Part shown: positions 36,033 to 51,394 of the stretch, in pieces
How the letters are laid out: each line of letters begins with the position of its first letter
How positions within the stretch are numbered: the stretch's first letter is position 1
Assembly: GCF_014267175.1 (NCBI RefSeq)
Contig: NZ_JACMTR010000002.1
Span: 2,753,501 to 2,817,500 of the forward strand
Direction: 5' to 3'
DNA: 64,000 nucleotides
Source: Pseudonocardia sp. C8
GTDB taxonomy: Bacteria; Actinomycetota; Actinomycetes; Mycobacteriales; Pseudonocardiaceae
Program-made: the position numbers and the translations under genes
Notes under the pieces: generated by a model
Database searches by the model: none
What the model was told of the DNA's origin: nothing
What the model saw: the letters and a program-made list of their open reading frames with translations, nothing else

Positions 36033-36437
36033 TCAGCTCCAGGCGAACAGGTCCAGCGGCGTGCCGTCGGGGTCGCGCACGGTGGCGTAGCGCTGCCCCC
36101 ACGGGGCGTCGAACGGCTCCAGCACCGACCCGCACCCGGCGTCGGTGATCCGCTTCCAGGCGGCGTCGACGGCGCCGGCGTCCGGGAGCCGGAACGCCAG
36201 GCTCACCCGCCCGTCCCCGCCGGGCGCGACGCCCGGGTGGAAGGACTCCACCGTCGACTGCAGGTCCAGGGCGAGCCGCAGCCCGCCGCGCAGCGTCGTC
36301 TCCACGTGCGGGGAGTCCTCCGCACCCTCCGGGAACGACAGGCCGAGCAGCCGGTAGAACGCCACCGACCGTGCCATGTCCGTCACCAGGATCCCGATCA
36401 TGTCCGGCTCCGCGCCGATCGTCTCGCTCGTGCTCAT
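36033..36437 (-). CDS. VOC-family (glyoxalase/bleomycin resistance-like) protein
   Basis: The 134-residue protein has two beta-alpha-beta-beta-beta units of the vicinal oxygen chelate fold: MIGILVTDMARSVAFYRLLGLSFPEG, then VSLAFRLPDAGAVDAAWKRI and WGQRYATVRDPDGTPLDLFAW. Whether it is an enzyme or binds an antibiotic is not clear. ATG 36437 is chosen over ATG 36488 because the latter adds 17 non-conserved residues. It converges with the AraC gene and is divergent from the DUF1059 gene 184 bases away. Confidence 0.85.
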   Translation of the reverse strand: MSTSETIGAEPDMIGILVTDMARSVAFYRLLGLSFPEGAEDSPHVETTLRGGLRLALDLQSTVESFHPGVAPGGDGRVSLAFRLPDAGAVDAAWKRITDAGCGSVLEPFDAPWGQRYATVRDPDGTPLDLFAWS

Positions 36438-36621
36438 GCCGGAAGCGTCCCTGCTGCGCCCGTGGGCGGTCGTGAACGGATCGGACACCGGGCCGAACGC
36501 GATCCCCAGTCCTGGCGACGAGCCGGCCGCCGCCGCGGCGCTAGCGTGCCCGCACCGACCGGGTCACCGGGCCGGCACCTGCCGACGCGTCGCGGACCCG
36601 GCCGCCACACCGGGAGGTGCC

Positions 36622-37113
36622 ATGTCCAGGAAGATCGTCGACTGCCGCGACATGCCGAGCGAGAGCGGCTGCACGCTGACCCTCACGGGCGGCGAGGAGG
36701 AGGTCGTGGCGGCCGCCTGCCAGCACGCCGTCGCCGTGCACGGGCACACCGACGGGCCCGAGCTGCGCGACGCGGTCCGGGCGAGCCTGCGGGACGCCCC
36801 GCTCACCGCGGGCGAGGGCACGTTCCTGCAGTTCATCGAGTTCGGGACGGACCGGATCGGGGAGTTCGAGGCCCTGACCGAGGACTGGCTGCAGGACATC
36901 GGCGCCGACCGCACCGCGCAGTGGTACGTGCTGGCCGCCGACCGCGACCGCCCCGGGACCTACGTCGAGGTCGTCGGGTTCCCGGGCTACGCGGAGGCCA
37001 TGCGCAACTCCGAGCACCCCGCCACGGCCCGGATCGCCAAGCGGCTGCAGGAGATGGCCTCCGGCGAGCCGGCGTTCCGCAACCTCGACGTGATCAGCTC
37101 GCGGACACCGTGA
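36622..37113 (+). CDS. DUF1059 domain fused to a small dimeric alpha-beta barrel domain
   Basis: In this 163-residue protein the first 57 residues are DUF1059 (KIVDCRDMPSESGCTLTLTGGEEEVVAAACQHAVAVHGH), a small metal-site-like domain with two Cys. The rest (GTFLQFIEFGTDRIGEFEALTEDWLQDIG, TYVEVVGFPGYAEAMRNSEHPATARIA) looks like an ABM/EthD-type ferredoxin-like barrel that senses or degrades small molecules. The function is unknown. ATG 36622 has GGGAGG six bases upstream. It ends at a perfect terminator facing arc. Confidence 0.75.
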   Translation: MSRKIVDCRDMPSESGCTLTLTGGEEEVVAAACQHAVAVHGHTDGPELRDAVRASLRDAPLTAGEGTFLQFIEFGTDRIGEFEALTEDWLQDIGADRTAQWYVLAADRDRPGTYVEVVGFPGYAEAMRNSEHPATARIAKRLQEMASGEPAFRNLDVISSRTP

Positions 37114-37117
37114 ACGT

Positions 37118-37156
37118 GGGTGGGCCCCGCCGCGGAGATCGCGGCGGGGCCCACCC
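37118..37156. terminator. Perfect bidirectional hairpin terminator
   Basis: GGGTGGGCCCCGCCGCG and its exact complement (17 bp) surround the 5-base loop GAGAT. It lies between the DUF1059 gene and the convergent arc gene, ending 15 bases past arc's stop. Confidence 0.9.
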
Positions 37157-37171
37157 GTGTCCGGCCGGCGT

Positions 37172-39001
37172 CTACAGGTACTGGCCGGTGTTCGAGGCCG
37201 TGTCGATGGCGCGGCCGGTGGTGTCGTTCTTGCCGGAGACCAGCGTGCGGATGTAGACGATCCGCTCGCCCTTCTTGCCCGAGATCCGGGCCCAGTCGTC
37301 CGGGTTGGTGGTGTTGGGCAGGTCCTCGTTCTCGGCGAACTCGTCGACGATCGCGTCCAGCAGGTGCTGGACCCGCAGGCCCGGCTGGCCGGACTCGAGC
37401 ACCGACTTGATCGCGGCCTTCTTGGCCCGGTCGACGATGTTCTGGATCATCGCGCCGGAGTTGAAGTCCTTGAAGTAGAGGGTCTCCTTGTCCCCGTTGG
37501 CGTAGGTGACCTCCAGGAACCGGTTCTCCTCCGACTCGTCGTACATCCGCTCGACGATCCGCTGGATCATTCCGTCGACGCAGGCCTTGCGGCTGCCGCC
37601 GAACTCGGCGATGTCGTCGTCGTGGATGGGCAGCGACTCGGTGATGTACTTGGAGAAGATGTCCTGGGCGCCCTCGGCGTCCGGACGCTCGATCTTGATC
37701 TTCACGTCCAGCCGGCCCGGGCGCAGGATGGCCGGGTCGATCATGTCCTCGCGGTTCGAGGCGCCGATGACGATGACGTTCTCCAGGCCCTCGACGCCGT
37801 CGATCTCGGCGAGGAGCTGGGGCACGATCGTCGTCTCGACGTCGGAGGACACGCCCGAGCCGCGGGTCCGGAAGATCGAGTCCATCTCGTCGAAGAACAC
37901 GATCACCGGGGTGCCGGCGGAGGCCTTGTCCCTGGCCCGCTGGAAGATCAGCCGGATGTGCCGCTCGGTCTCGCCGACGAACTTGTTGAGCAGCTCCGGG
38001 CCCTTGATGTTCAGGAAGAACGCGCGGCCCTCGTCCGGGTCGTCGCCCCGCTGCCCGGCGATCTTCTTGGCCAGCGAGTTCGCGACGGCCTTCGCGATGA
38101 GCGTCTTGCCGCAGCCGGGCGGGCCGTAGAGCAGCACGCCCTTCGGCGGCCGCAGCTCGTACTGGGTGAACAGCTCCTGGTGCAGGAACGGCAGCTCCAC
38201 CGCGTCCTGGATCTGCTCGATCTGCCGGGACAGGCCACCGATGTCGGAGTAGGAGATGTCCGGGACCTCCTCCAGCACGAGGTCCTCGACCTCGGCCTTG
38301 GCGACCCGCTCGTAGGCGTAGCCCGCCCGCGAGTCGACCATGAGGGAGTCGCCGGGCTTGAGCGGGCTGTTGCCCTCCTCCTGCCCCAGCTCGAACAGCG
38401 GTGCCGCCAGCCAGACGACCTTCTCCTCGTCCGAGTGACCCACGACCAGACCGCGGCCTGCGGTGCCGTCGTCGGTCGGCCGCGACACGATCTCCCGCAG
38501 CGAGTACAGGTCGCCGACCTGCTCGAAGCCCATCGCCTCGACCACGGTGAGCGCCTCGTTCAGCCGGACGGACTGCCCGCTGCGCAGCTCGGTGCCCTCC
38601 ACCGCGGGCGACACCGGCACGCGCATCCGGCGCCCCGAGGTGAACACGTCCACCGTCTCGTCGTCGTAGCGGCCCAGGAAGACGCCGTACCCGGACGGCG
38701 GCTGGGCCAGCCGGTCGACCTCCTCGCGGAGCGCGACCAGCTGCCCGCGCGCCTCCTTGAGGGTCTCGGTGAGCTTCTCGTTGCGGGCGTTCAGCGCGGA
38801 GAGCCGGCTCGTGGTCTCGGCCAGTCGCTGCTCCAGCACCCGGGCGTGCCGGGGTGTCTCGCTCAGCCGCTGGCGCAGCGTCGCGATCTCGTTCTCGAGA
38901 TGACGGATGTGCTCGGCGGCCTCGGCGGGACTCAACCCGCCGCGACCGCCGTCGGACTGGACATCCCGCCTGCCGGGACCGTCGTCGTAGGTGTGGTTCA
39001 C
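37172..39001 (-). CDS. arc: Proteasome-associated ATPase ARC/Mpa
   Basis: The 609-residue AAA ATPase is the unfoldase ring of the Pup-proteasome. It has an N-terminal coiled coil (about 25-100, which binds Pup), two OB-fold domains (about 100-240), Walker A GPPGCGKT (293-300) and Walker B VIVFFDE with Asp371-Glu372. The C-terminal residues GQYL dock into the proteasome alpha ring, opening the gate. The start is GTG 39001, with GGAGGGAGG upstream. It is 5.7 kb from dop, separated by a set of accessory genes, and 208 bases downstream of trmI. Confidence 0.96.
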   Translation of the reverse strand: MNHTYDDGPGRRDVQSDGGRGGLSPAEAAEHIRHLENEIATLRQRLSETPRHARVLEQRLAETTSRLSALNARNEKLTETLKEARGQLVALREEVDRLAQPPSGYGVFLGRYDDETVDVFTSGRRMRVPVSPAVEGTELRSGQSVRLNEALTVVEAMGFEQVGDLYSLREIVSRPTDDGTAGRGLVVGHSDEEKVVWLAAPLFELGQEEGNSPLKPGDSLMVDSRAGYAYERVAKAEVEDLVLEEVPDISYSDIGGLSRQIEQIQDAVELPFLHQELFTQYELRPPKGVLLYGPPGCGKTLIAKAVANSLAKKIAGQRGDDPDEGRAFFLNIKGPELLNKFVGETERHIRLIFQRARDKASAGTPVIVFFDEMDSIFRTRGSGVSSDVETTIVPQLLAEIDGVEGLENVIVIGASNREDMIDPAILRPGRLDVKIKIERPDAEGAQDIFSKYITESLPIHDDDIAEFGGSRKACVDGMIQRIVERMYDESEENRFLEVTYANGDKETLYFKDFNSGAMIQNIVDRAKKAAIKSVLESGQPGLRVQHLLDAIVDEFAENEDLPNTTNPDDWARISGKKGERIVYIRTLVSGKNDTTGRAIDTASNTGQYL

Positions 39002-39209
39002 GGCAGCCTCCCTCCGTGTTCCGTCTCACCACGGTACCCGGAACGGGCGTACCGAGGCGGTGCGGCGAACCGGTGATCCAGGCCTCAGCCGGTCGGCACC
39101 ATGGGGTCACTCTGCGGCTTCTTACCCGTCACCGCCACGTCCACGCGGGGCGGTTTTCGTGAAGTTCGTGTTTCCGCCCGGGCGCGTCGCGGCCGGACCC
39201 GGGCGTGTC

Positions 39210-40971
<1,762 letters not shown>

Positions 40972-40988
40972 CCCGGGCGGCACGGACG

Positions 40989-41030
40989 ACGGCGGCCCGC
41001 CTCCCGGTCCTGCCGGGTGCGGGCCGCCGT
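40989..41030. terminator. Bidirectional hairpin between the thioesterase gene and hisG
   Basis: ACGGCGGCCCGC and GCGGGCCGCCGT are perfect 12-base arms, with an inner CCGG/CCGG pair in the 18-base loop. Both convergent genes end within 20 bases of it. Confidence 0.8.
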
Positions 41031-41047
41031 AGGTGGGGAACGGACGC

Positions 41048-41941
41048 TCAGACCTCGCCGTGGCCGTTGACCGACATCGCGCGGCAGGACCGGATCTCGG
41101 AGGTCAGGATCGCCGTCGCGCCGATCTTGGCGAGCCGGTCCATGACCAGGTTGGTGTCCTTGGCCTTCACCATCGTGCGGACCGCGACCCAGCCGTCCTT
41201 GCGCAGCGGCGACACGGTGGGGGCCTGCAGCCCGGGGGCGATCTTCTCCACGTCGGGCAGCAGCGACTCGGGGCAGTCGAAGTCCATCATCAGGTACTCG
41301 CGGGCCAGCACGACGCCCTGGAGGCGGTCGGCGAACACCTTCTTCACCGCCGTGATGTCGCCCTCCTCCACGCGGTCCGGGCGCTTCTCGCGCTCGATCA
41401 GCGTCGCCTGCGAGGTCGCGATCGGCTCCCCGATGATCTGCAGCCCGTGCTGGCGCAGGGTGCGGCCGGAGGAGACGACGTCGGCGATCGCGTCGGCCAG
41501 GCCGAGCTGGATGGAGATCTCGACGGCGCCGTCCAGCTTGACGATCTCCGCGCCGATCCGCTTCCCGGACAGGAACGAGCGGACCAGCCGCGGGTACGAG
41601 GTGGCGATCTTGCGGCCGTCGAGGTCCTCGAGCTTCCAGTCGGCCTCGGCCGGGCCGGCGAAGTGGAAGCGGGACCGCCCGAAGCCCAGCGGCAGGACCT
41701 GCTGGGTCTGGCTCCCGGACTCCTCCATCAGGTCGAAGCCGGTCACGCCGAGGTGCAGGTCGCCCTTCCCGACGTAGGTCGCGATGTCCTTGGGCCGCAG
41801 GTAGAAGAACTCGATCTCGTTCTCCTCGTCGACGACGCTGAGGTCACGCGAGTCGGTCCGCTGGCGGTACCCGGCCTCCCGCATCATCGTGGCGGCGGGC
41901 TCGGCCAGCGTGCCCTTGTTCGGCAGTGCCACGCGGAGCAT
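41048..41941 (-). CDS. hisG: ATP phosphoribosyltransferase, long form
   Basis: The 297-residue protein is the first enzyme of histidine synthesis, joining ATP to PRPP. It begins LRVALPNKGTLAEPAATMMREAGY, has LGLADAIADVVSSGRTLRQHGL for PRPP binding and a C-terminal ACT-like domain (about 215-285, HisG_C), the site of histidine feedback that marks the long HisZ-independent form. The start ATG 41941 follows AGGAGAAG. It lies 45 bases downstream of hisE, in the order seen in mycobacteria, where the rest of the his genes are elsewhere. Confidence 0.96.
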   Translation of the reverse strand: MLRVALPNKGTLAEPAATMMREAGYRQRTDSRDLSVVDEENEIEFFYLRPKDIATYVGKGDLHLGVTGFDLMEESGSQTQQVLPLGFGRSRFHFAGPAEADWKLEDLDGRKIATSYPRLVRSFLSGKRIGAEIVKLDGAVEISIQLGLADAIADVVSSGRTLRQHGLQIIGEPIATSQATLIEREKRPDRVEEGDITAVKKVFADRLQGVVLAREYLMMDFDCPESLLPDVEKIAPGLQAPTVSPLRKDGWVAVRTMVKAKDTNLVMDRLAKIGATAILTSEIRSCRAMSVNGHGEV

Positions 41942-41986
41942 GACGCTTCTCCTGAAACTGGTCGTCGAGATCTCGGTCGGTCGGGC

Positions 41987-42256
41987 CTACAGGTGCTTGT
42001 AGACGTCCTCGAGGGTGAGCCCGCGCTGAATCATGATCACCTGCAGCCGGTAGAGCAACTGCGAGATCTCCTCGGCCAGCTCGTCGTCCCCCTGGTACTC
42101 GGCGGCGAGCCAGACCTCGCCCGCCTCCTCCAGCACCTTCTTGCCCTGGGCGTGCACCCCGGCGTCCAGCGCGGCGACGGTCCCCGAGCCGGCCGGCCGC
42201 TCCGTGGCCTTGGCCTGCAGCTCGGCGAACAACCCGTCGAATGTCTTCACCTGCAT
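41987..42256 (-). CDS. hisE: Phosphoribosyl-ATP pyrophosphatase
   Basis: The 89-residue protein is HisE, of the all-alpha MazG-like fold: [17 protein letters not shown] and [36 protein letters not shown], with the EExE-type metal residues. It splits pyrophosphate from phosphoribosyl-ATP, the second step of histidine synthesis. It is a stand-alone gene, not the HisIE fusion. The start is ATG 42256. It lies 173 bases downstream of a HAD phosphatase gene and 45 upstream of hisG. Confidence 0.95.
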   Translation of the reverse strand: MQVKTFDGLFAELQAKATERPAGSGTVAALDAGVHAQGKKVLEEAGEVWLAAEYQGDDELAEEISQLLYRLQVIMIQRGLTLEDVYKHL

Positions 42257-42429
42257 CGCCCCTTTCGCCACCAGTGTGAACGGTGACCGGGACCGCACCA
42301 TCTCCCACCCGGGGTGCGGAGCCGTGCGGGCCACGGACCGCGCCGGATGGTTCACCCGGTGTGACCAACCGGCGCACGAGCCGCCGCTCGTCGTCGACGA
42401 CGGACCGCTCGCACGCCGGCGCGGGCGTG

Positions 42430-43108
42430 TCACCGGCCCCGGACCACCTCCAGCACCTCCGCCAGGCCCGCCGGCGTCATCCCGGTGAGGGTGTCGCGGA
42501 GGACCCGCCGCGGGCCGGCCGGCACCTCCAGCTCGCACGGCACCACCAGCACCGCGCAACCGGCGCGCTCGGCGGAGAGCGCGCCGGTCGGCGAGTCCTC
42601 CACCGCGACGCAGTCCGCCGGGTCCACCCCGAGCAGCTCCGCGCCGCGCCGGTACGGGTCCGGTGCCGGCTTGGTCGCGGTGACCTCGTCCCCGGTGACG
42701 ACGGCGGCGAAGTGCCCGCGGCCCAGGGTGTCCAGCGCCCGCTCCGCCAGCACCCGGATGGTGTTGGTGACCAGCGCGGCGGGTACGCCCTCGGCGTGCA
42801 GCGCGCCGAGCAGCTCCCGGGCCCCGGGCCGCCAGTCCACGCCCTGGCCGAACAGCTCCCCGGCGCGGTCGTAGAACCACGCCCCGGTCTCGACGTACTC
42901 GGCGGCCGGGACCGTGTCCGGGTCCCGGCCGGCCTCCCGGAAGCAGATCCGCAGGCTCGAGTCGAGCGACCCGCCCACCGACTCGCGGCGGGCCTCGGTG
43001 GACAGCGGGTCGGCCCCGAGGTGCTTCATGAGGTCGTTGAGCGCGACCTCCCACACCTTCTCGGAGTCGATCAGCGTGCCGTCCATGTCGAGCAGGACAC
43101 CGCGCAGC

Positions 43109-43116
<8 letters not shown>
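42430..43116 (-). CDS. HAD-superfamily phosphatase (beta-phosphoglucomutase-like)
   Basis: The 228-residue protein has HAD motif [13 protein letters not shown], motif II ALVTNT, the Lys in [13 protein letters not shown], and motif [11 protein letters not shown], with a helical cap after motif I. It resembles the PGM-like group that removes phosphate from sugars or nucleotides. The substrate is unknown. It starts at ATG 43116, overlapping the metH stop by 8 bases, so it is translated from the same mRNA. The neighbour at this place in M. tuberculosis is also a HAD gene. Confidence 0.88.
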
Positions 43117-46834
<3,718 letters not shown>

Positions 46835-46904
46835 GGAGGATCAGGCTACCGTCCGCCGGGATGTGCACCGGGTTCCGCGAGCGTCCGGGTCGTAGTCTGG
46901 AGCG

Positions 46905-47795
46905 ATGACCGACCGAGAGCCGAGCACCACGGGCGGCGGCGACGTCCCCACCCTCGTCGAGCCGGTCCTCATCGCCGCGTTCGAGGGCTGGAACGACGCC
47001 GGGGAGGCCGCGAGCACCGCGCTGGAGCACCTGGAGCTCAGCTGGGACGCCGAGCCGTTGACCTCGATCGACCCCGAGGAATACTACGACTTCCAGGTCA
47101 CGCGGCCGCACGTGAAGCTCGCCGGCGGGGTGACCCGCCGGATCGAGTGGCAGACCACCCGGCTGTCGTGGGCGGCGCTGCCCGGGACCGGCCGGCACGT
47201 CGTCCTGGTGAACGGCATCGAACCGAACCTGCGGTGGCGGTCGTTCTGTGGCGAACTTCTCGGTCACGCCGAGCGGCTGGGCGTGACGAAGGTCATCACG
47301 TTGGGTGCGTTGCTCACCGAGGTGCCGCACACTCGCCCCACCCCCGTGAACGGCACCTCGTGGGACGCCGAGTCGCTCAAGGAGATGGGCACCGAGCCGG
47401 CCAGCTACGAGGGACCCACCGGCATCGTCGCGGTGTTCCAGCAGGCCTGCGTGCAGGCCGGGCTGCCCGCGGTGTCGTACTGGGCCGAGGTGCCGCACTA
47501 CGTGTCGCAGACCCAGGTCCCGAAGGCGGCCGTCGCGCTGCTGCACCGGATCGAGGAGGCGCTCGACGTCGAGGTGCCGCTCGGGGCGCTCCCGGAGAAG
47601 GCCGAGGAGTGGGAGCGGACGGTCTCGGAGATGGCCGACGCCGACGACGAGGTGCGCGAGTACGTGCGCCAGCTCGAGGAGCAGGCCTCCGAGTCCGACG
47701 CCGAGGGCACTCGCAGCCAGCTGCGGGAGACCTCGGGGGACACGATCGCGGCCGACTTCGAGCGCTACCTGCGCCGTCGCGGCCCGAACTCCTGA
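46905..47795 (+). CDS. PAC2-family proteasome assembly chaperone-like protein
   Basis: The 296-residue protein is a PAC2-domain protein (PF09754): PVLIAAFEGWNDAGEAASTALEHL, FQVTRPHVKLAGGVTRRIEW, and VITLGALLTEVPHTRPTPVNGTSWDAE. Eukaryotic and archaeal relatives help assemble the proteasome, but in bacteria that role has not been shown. M. tuberculosis Rv2125 is the same protein, also next to metH. The C-terminal 80 residues are acidic helices. ATG 46905 follows a -10-like TAGTCT by only a few bases, fitting a leaderless transcript. Confidence 0.9.
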   Translation: MTDREPSTTGGGDVPTLVEPVLIAAFEGWNDAGEAASTALEHLELSWDAEPLTSIDPEEYYDFQVTRPHVKLAGGVTRRIEWQTTRLSWAALPGTGRHVVLVNGIEPNLRWRSFCGELLGHAERLGVTKVITLGALLTEVPHTRPTPVNGTSWDAESLKEMGTEPASYEGPTGIVAVFQQACVQAGLPAVSYWAEVPHYVSQTQVPKAAVALLHRIEEALDVEVPLGALPEKAEEWERTVSEMADADDEVREYVRQLEEQASESDAEGTRSQLRETSGDTIAADFERYLRRRGPNS

Positions 47796-47814
47796 CGCCC
47801 CGGTACCGCGCGCC

Positions 47815-48936
47815 GTGATCCGCCGGGGTGCGCTGTTCGCCGGTGCCTTCCTCGGGCCGTTCGGCGGGGGGATGACCGCCGCGATGCTGCCGGAGCTGGG
47901 CACCGGCTTCGGCGTGCCCACGGCGACCGCGTCGGTCTCGCTGACCGCCTACCTGCTGCCGTTCGCGGCGGTGATGCTGGTCTCCGGCACGCTCGGTGAG
48001 CGGTGGGGTCGGGCGCGGACCGTCGTCGCCGGGTACGCCGTCTACGTCGTCGCGTCGCTGGCCTGCGTGCTGGCCGCGTCCTGGGCGGTGTTCCTCGCCG
48101 GGCGCGCCCTGCAGGGCGTCGCGAACGCGTTCACCACTCCCCTGCTGCTCGCCGCGCTGGCCGCCTCGGTGGAACCGGACCGGCTGGGCCGCGCGCTGGG
48201 CTGGTTCGGGTCGCTGCAGGCGGCCGGGCAGACGTCGGCTCCGCTGGTCGGCGGGCTGGCCGCGGAGGTCGACTGGCGGCTGTCGTTCGCCGGGGCGGCC
48301 GCCGTGGCACTGCTCCTCGGGGTGATCGGCATCCCGGGCGGGGCGGCCCCGGCGCGCACCGGCGGTCCCCCGCGGCTGCGGTCGGCCTGGACCGGGCCGG
48401 TGCTGCGGCTCGGCGTCGTCGCCGCGCTGGGCTGGGGCTGCCTGTCCGGGCTGAACTTCCTGCTCGCGCTGCGGCTGGAGGAGGTCTTCGGGCTGGGCGC
48501 GGGCGAGCGCGGGCTGGTGCTGACCGCGCTCGGTCTCGCCGGGATCCTCACCGCTCGGCTGATCGGCGGGGCGGTCGACCGGCTCGGGGCGCGGTGGTGC
48601 GTGCTCGTGGGCGCAGCCGGTGGCGGGGTGCTCGTCGCGCTGATCGGGGTCGTGCCGGTGCTGGGGCCGGTCGTCGGGTTCTGGGCGCTGGGCGGGGTGT
48701 GCAGCCAGCTGGTCCTGGTGGGGGTGAACGCGCTGGTCCTGGGCTCGGGCGGGCCCAACAGCGGCGGCGCGGTGTCGGTGGTGCAGGCGGTGCGGTTCGG
48801 GGGGACGGCGGCGGCCCCGGTGGCGCTGACCCCCGTCTACCACGCCGATCCGCTGGCCGCGTTCCTCGTGCCGGCCGGGTTGCTGGTCGCGGGGGTGCCC
48901 GCGGTGCTGGCGGTGGACGCCGGCCGGCGCGCTTGA
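47815..48936 (+). CDS. MFS-type transporter
   Basis: The 373-residue membrane protein has about 12 short hydrophobic segments and a typical MFS loop 2-3 motif (GTLGERWGRARTVVAGYAV), with a second-half counterpart (RLIGGAVDRLGARW). It resembles the drug/metabolite exporter groups. The substrate is unknown. The start is GTG 47815, 19 bases after the PAC2 gene. A 52-base gap separates it from the quinone reductase gene, so the three could be one transcript. Confidence 0.85.
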   Translation: MIRRGALFAGAFLGPFGGGMTAAMLPELGTGFGVPTATASVSLTAYLLPFAAVMLVSGTLGERWGRARTVVAGYAVYVVASLACVLAASWAVFLAGRALQGVANAFTTPLLLAALAASVEPDRLGRALGWFGSLQAAGQTSAPLVGGLAAEVDWRLSFAGAAAVALLLGVIGIPGGAAPARTGGPPRLRSAWTGPVLRLGVVAALGWGCLSGLNFLLALRLEEVFGLGAGERGLVLTALGLAGILTARLIGGAVDRLGARWCVLVGAAGGGVLVALIGVVPVLGPVVGFWALGGVCSQLVLVGVNALVLGSGGPNSGGAVSVVQAVRFGGTAAAPVALTPVYHADPLAAFLVPAGLLVAGVPAVLAVDAGRRA

Positions 48937-48988
48937 CCTCGACCGGCGTTCAGGTCGGACCCTCGTCGGGTACGGGAGGTGTCGGGCG

Positions 48989-49954
48989 ATGCAGGCGATC
49001 GTGGTGGACCGGTTCGGCGGGCCCGAGGTGCTCGTGCTCCGGGACGTGGCCGACCCGGTCCCGGGGGACGGCGAGGTGCTCGTCGAGGTGGCCGCCGCCG
49101 GCGTGTCGCGGGTCGACACCGCCGTCCGGCGCGGTCAGGGGCCGCCGCACCTCGCCGCCGCCCCGCCGTACGTGCCGGGCGGCGCCGTCACCGGGACGGT
49201 CGCCGGGATCGGCACCGGGGTGGACCCGGCGCTGCGCGGCCGCCGGGTCGCGGCCCGGGCCGCAGGCGGCGGGTACGCCGAGCGGGTCGTGGTGCCGGCG
49301 TCCGAGCTGGTCACCGTCCCGGACGGGGTCGGTTCCGGTGCCGCGGCGGCGCTGCTCGACGACGGGGCCACCGCGCTCGGACTGCTGGAACGCACCCCCG
49401 TGCGGCGCGGCGAGCACGTGCTGGTGCTGCCGGCCGGGTGCGGGCCGGGGAGCCTGCTCGTGCAGCTGGTGGCATCGGCGGGTGGACGGGTGATCGGCGC
49501 CGTCCGCGGCGCGGACCGCCACGACCGGGTCCGCGCGCTGGGCGCGGAGCACGTCGTCGACCACGCCCGGCCCGGCTGGGTGGCCGAGGTGCACGCGCTG
49601 GTGCCGCACGGCCCCGCGGTGGTGTTCGACGGCGTCGGCGGGACGGCCGGGCGGGCGGCGGCCTGGTTGGTCGCCGACGGCGGCCGGTACAGCTCGTTCG
49701 GCACCGCGGGCGGCCCGGCACCGGAGCTGGGGCCGTGCGAGGAGCGGTCCCGGCGGCTCACGACGGTCGGGCCGGCTCAGCTCGCCGACCTGGGCGCCGA
49801 GGTGCCCCGGCGGGCCCGCGAGGTGCTCGCGCTGGCGGCCGCCGGGCAGTTGCGCCCCCTGGTCGGTGCCGAGTACCCGCTGGCCGACGCCGCCCGCGCA
49901 CACGCCGACCTGGAGCGGGGCCGCACGGCCGGCACGGTCGTGCTGCGGCCGTGA
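48989..49954 (+). CDS. Zinc-type alcohol dehydrogenase family quinone oxidoreductase
   Basis: The 321-residue protein is an MDR-family NADPH:quinone reductase: MQAIVVDRFGGPEVLVLRDV at the N-terminus, the substrate domain with AAGVSRVDTAVRRG, and the nucleotide fold VLVLPAGCGPGSLLVQLVASAGGRVIGAV. It lacks the catalytic-zinc ligands, as quinone reductases do. A likely job is two-electron reduction of quinones or enals. ATG 48989 has GGGAGGTG upstream. It converges with mshC. Confidence 0.87.
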   Translation: MQAIVVDRFGGPEVLVLRDVADPVPGDGEVLVEVAAAGVSRVDTAVRRGQGPPHLAAAPPYVPGGAVTGTVAGIGTGVDPALRGRRVAARAAGGGYAERVVVPASELVTVPDGVGSGAAAALLDDGATALGLLERTPVRRGEHVLVLPAGCGPGSLLVQLVASAGGRVIGAVRGADRHDRVRALGAEHVVDHARPGWVAEVHALVPHGPAVVFDGVGGTAGRAAAWLVADGGRYSSFGTAGGPAPELGPCEERSRRLTTVGPAQLADLGAEVPRRAREVLALAAAGQLRPLVGAEYPLADAARAHADLERGRTAGTVVLRP

Positions 49955-50002
49955 CCGGCGCCGGGCGGGCGTCCCGCAGGCCGGGGCCGGGCGTCGAACG
50001 GC

Positions 50003-51241
50003 TCAGAGCTGGACGCCCAGCAGGGCGTCCAGGGCGGTGCGGGCCAGCCGTGGGGCGTCCGCGTCGGTGCCGCGGCGGGTCAGCGCCTCGTCGGCCCACG
50101 CGTCCACCGCGGCCAGGGCACCGGGGGTGTCCAGGTCGTCGGCCAGGTGCGTGCGCAGCTTCGTCACCAGGGCGGCGGCGTCCGGGCCGGCGTCGAGCCC
50201 CACGGCCTCCCGCCAGCGGGCGACCCGCTTCTCCCCCAGCGCGTGCACCTCGTCGGTCCACGACCGGTCGGCGCGGTAGTGCCCGTCGAGCAGCGCGACC
50301 CGGATGACGTTCGGGTCCACGCCCGAGCCCCGCAGCTTGGACACGAAGACCAGGTTGCCCTTGGACTTCGACATCTTCTCGCCGTCGAGCCCGATCATCC
50401 CGGTGTGCACGTAGTGCCGGGCGAACGGGTGCTCCCCGGTCAGCGACTCGGTGTGCAGCGCCCCGCACTCGTGGTGCGGGAAGATCAGGTCGGAGCCGCC
50501 GCCGTTGACGTCGATCTGCGGGCCGAGCCGGTTCAGCCCGATCGCGGCACACTCGACGTGCCAGCCCGGGCGCCCGCGGCCCAGCCCGGACTCCCAGGAC
50601 GGCTCGCCGGGGCGCGCCATCCGCCACAGCAGCGGGTCGAGCCGGTTGCGCTTGCCGGGCCGGTCCGGGTCACCGCCGCGCTCCCGGGAGAACTGCAGCA
50701 TGGTGTCGAGGTCGTAGTTCGACTCGTAGCCGAAGTGCCCGGTCGCGGTGACGTCGTGGTAGACGTCCGGGTACTCGGCGTCGTCGATCCGGTACGCCGC
50801 ACCGGCGGCCACCAGCTTCTCGACCAGCTCGGCGATCTCCGGGATCGCCTCGACCGCGCCCACGAACTGCCGGGGCGGCAGCACCCGCAGCGCCTCCATG
50901 TCCTCCCGGAACAGCGCCGTCTCGCGCAGGCCCAGCACCACCCAGTCGTCCTGGTCGCGCTCGGCGCGCTCCAGCAGCGGCTCGTCGATGTCGGTGACGT
51001 TCTGGACGTAGTGCACGTCGTGCCCCAGGTCCCGCCAGAGCCGGTTCACCAGGTCGAACGCCAGGTAGGTGGCCGCGTGGCCGAGGTGCGTCGCGTCGTA
51101 GGGGGTGATCCCGCACACGTACATCGTGGCGACCGGGCCCGGCGCCGTGGGTCGTACCCGACCGGTGGCGGTGTCGTGCAGCCGCAGCGGCGGTCCGCTG
51201 CCGTCCAGTGCGGGGACGTCGGTCGGGGCCCAGGTGTCCAT
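50003..51241 (-). CDS. mshC: Cysteine:GlcN-Ins ligase of mycothiol synthesis (MshC)
   Basis: The 412-residue protein belongs to the cysteinyl-tRNA synthetase family but lacks the C-terminal anticodon part. Zinc ligands Cys43 (YVCGITP), Cys231 (HVECAAIGL) and His256 (FPHHECG) match those of M. tuberculosis MshC. HLGH (52-55) and KMSKS (289-293) form the ATP site. It joins cysteine to GlcN-inositol, the ATP-dependent step of mycothiol synthesis. ATG 51241 is clear. An IS30 element sits upstream of it; the 153 bases between them must hold its promoter unless the insertion supplied one. Confidence 0.93.
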   Translation of the reverse strand: MDTWAPTDVPALDGSGPPLRLHDTATGRVRPTAPGPVATMYVCGITPYDATHLGHAATYLAFDLVNRLWRDLGHDVHYVQNVTDIDEPLLERAERDQDDWVVLGLRETALFREDMEALRVLPPRQFVGAVEAIPEIAELVEKLVAAGAAYRIDDAEYPDVYHDVTATGHFGYESNYDLDTMLQFSRERGGDPDRPGKRNRLDPLLWRMARPGEPSWESGLGRGRPGWHVECAAIGLNRLGPQIDVNGGGSDLIFPHHECGALHTESLTGEHPFARHYVHTGMIGLDGEKMSKSKGNLVFVSKLRGSGVDPNVIRVALLDGHYRADRSWTDEVHALGEKRVARWREAVGLDAGPDAAALVTKLRTHLADDLDTPGALAAVDAWADEALTRRGTDADAPRLARTALDALLGVQL

Positions 51242-51394
51242 GCGGTCAAACCTACCTATTCCTCGGAAGCGCTCACGCAGCCGAACGCGCGGGGCCGGTC
51301 GCGGATTCCGCGCGGTGCATCCCGCCGGGCCTCTGCCACGTCGCACTGCTTGCGAATCCCGCCGAGATGCAGCTGAGCGCGAATTGTGGATCCT

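Noticed and set aside
46835..46904. A cobalamin riboswitch before metH
   Set aside because: Only 70 bases lie between metH and the divergent PAC2 gene, far less than a B12 riboswitch needs, and no B12 box (GCCACTG-like) was seen.
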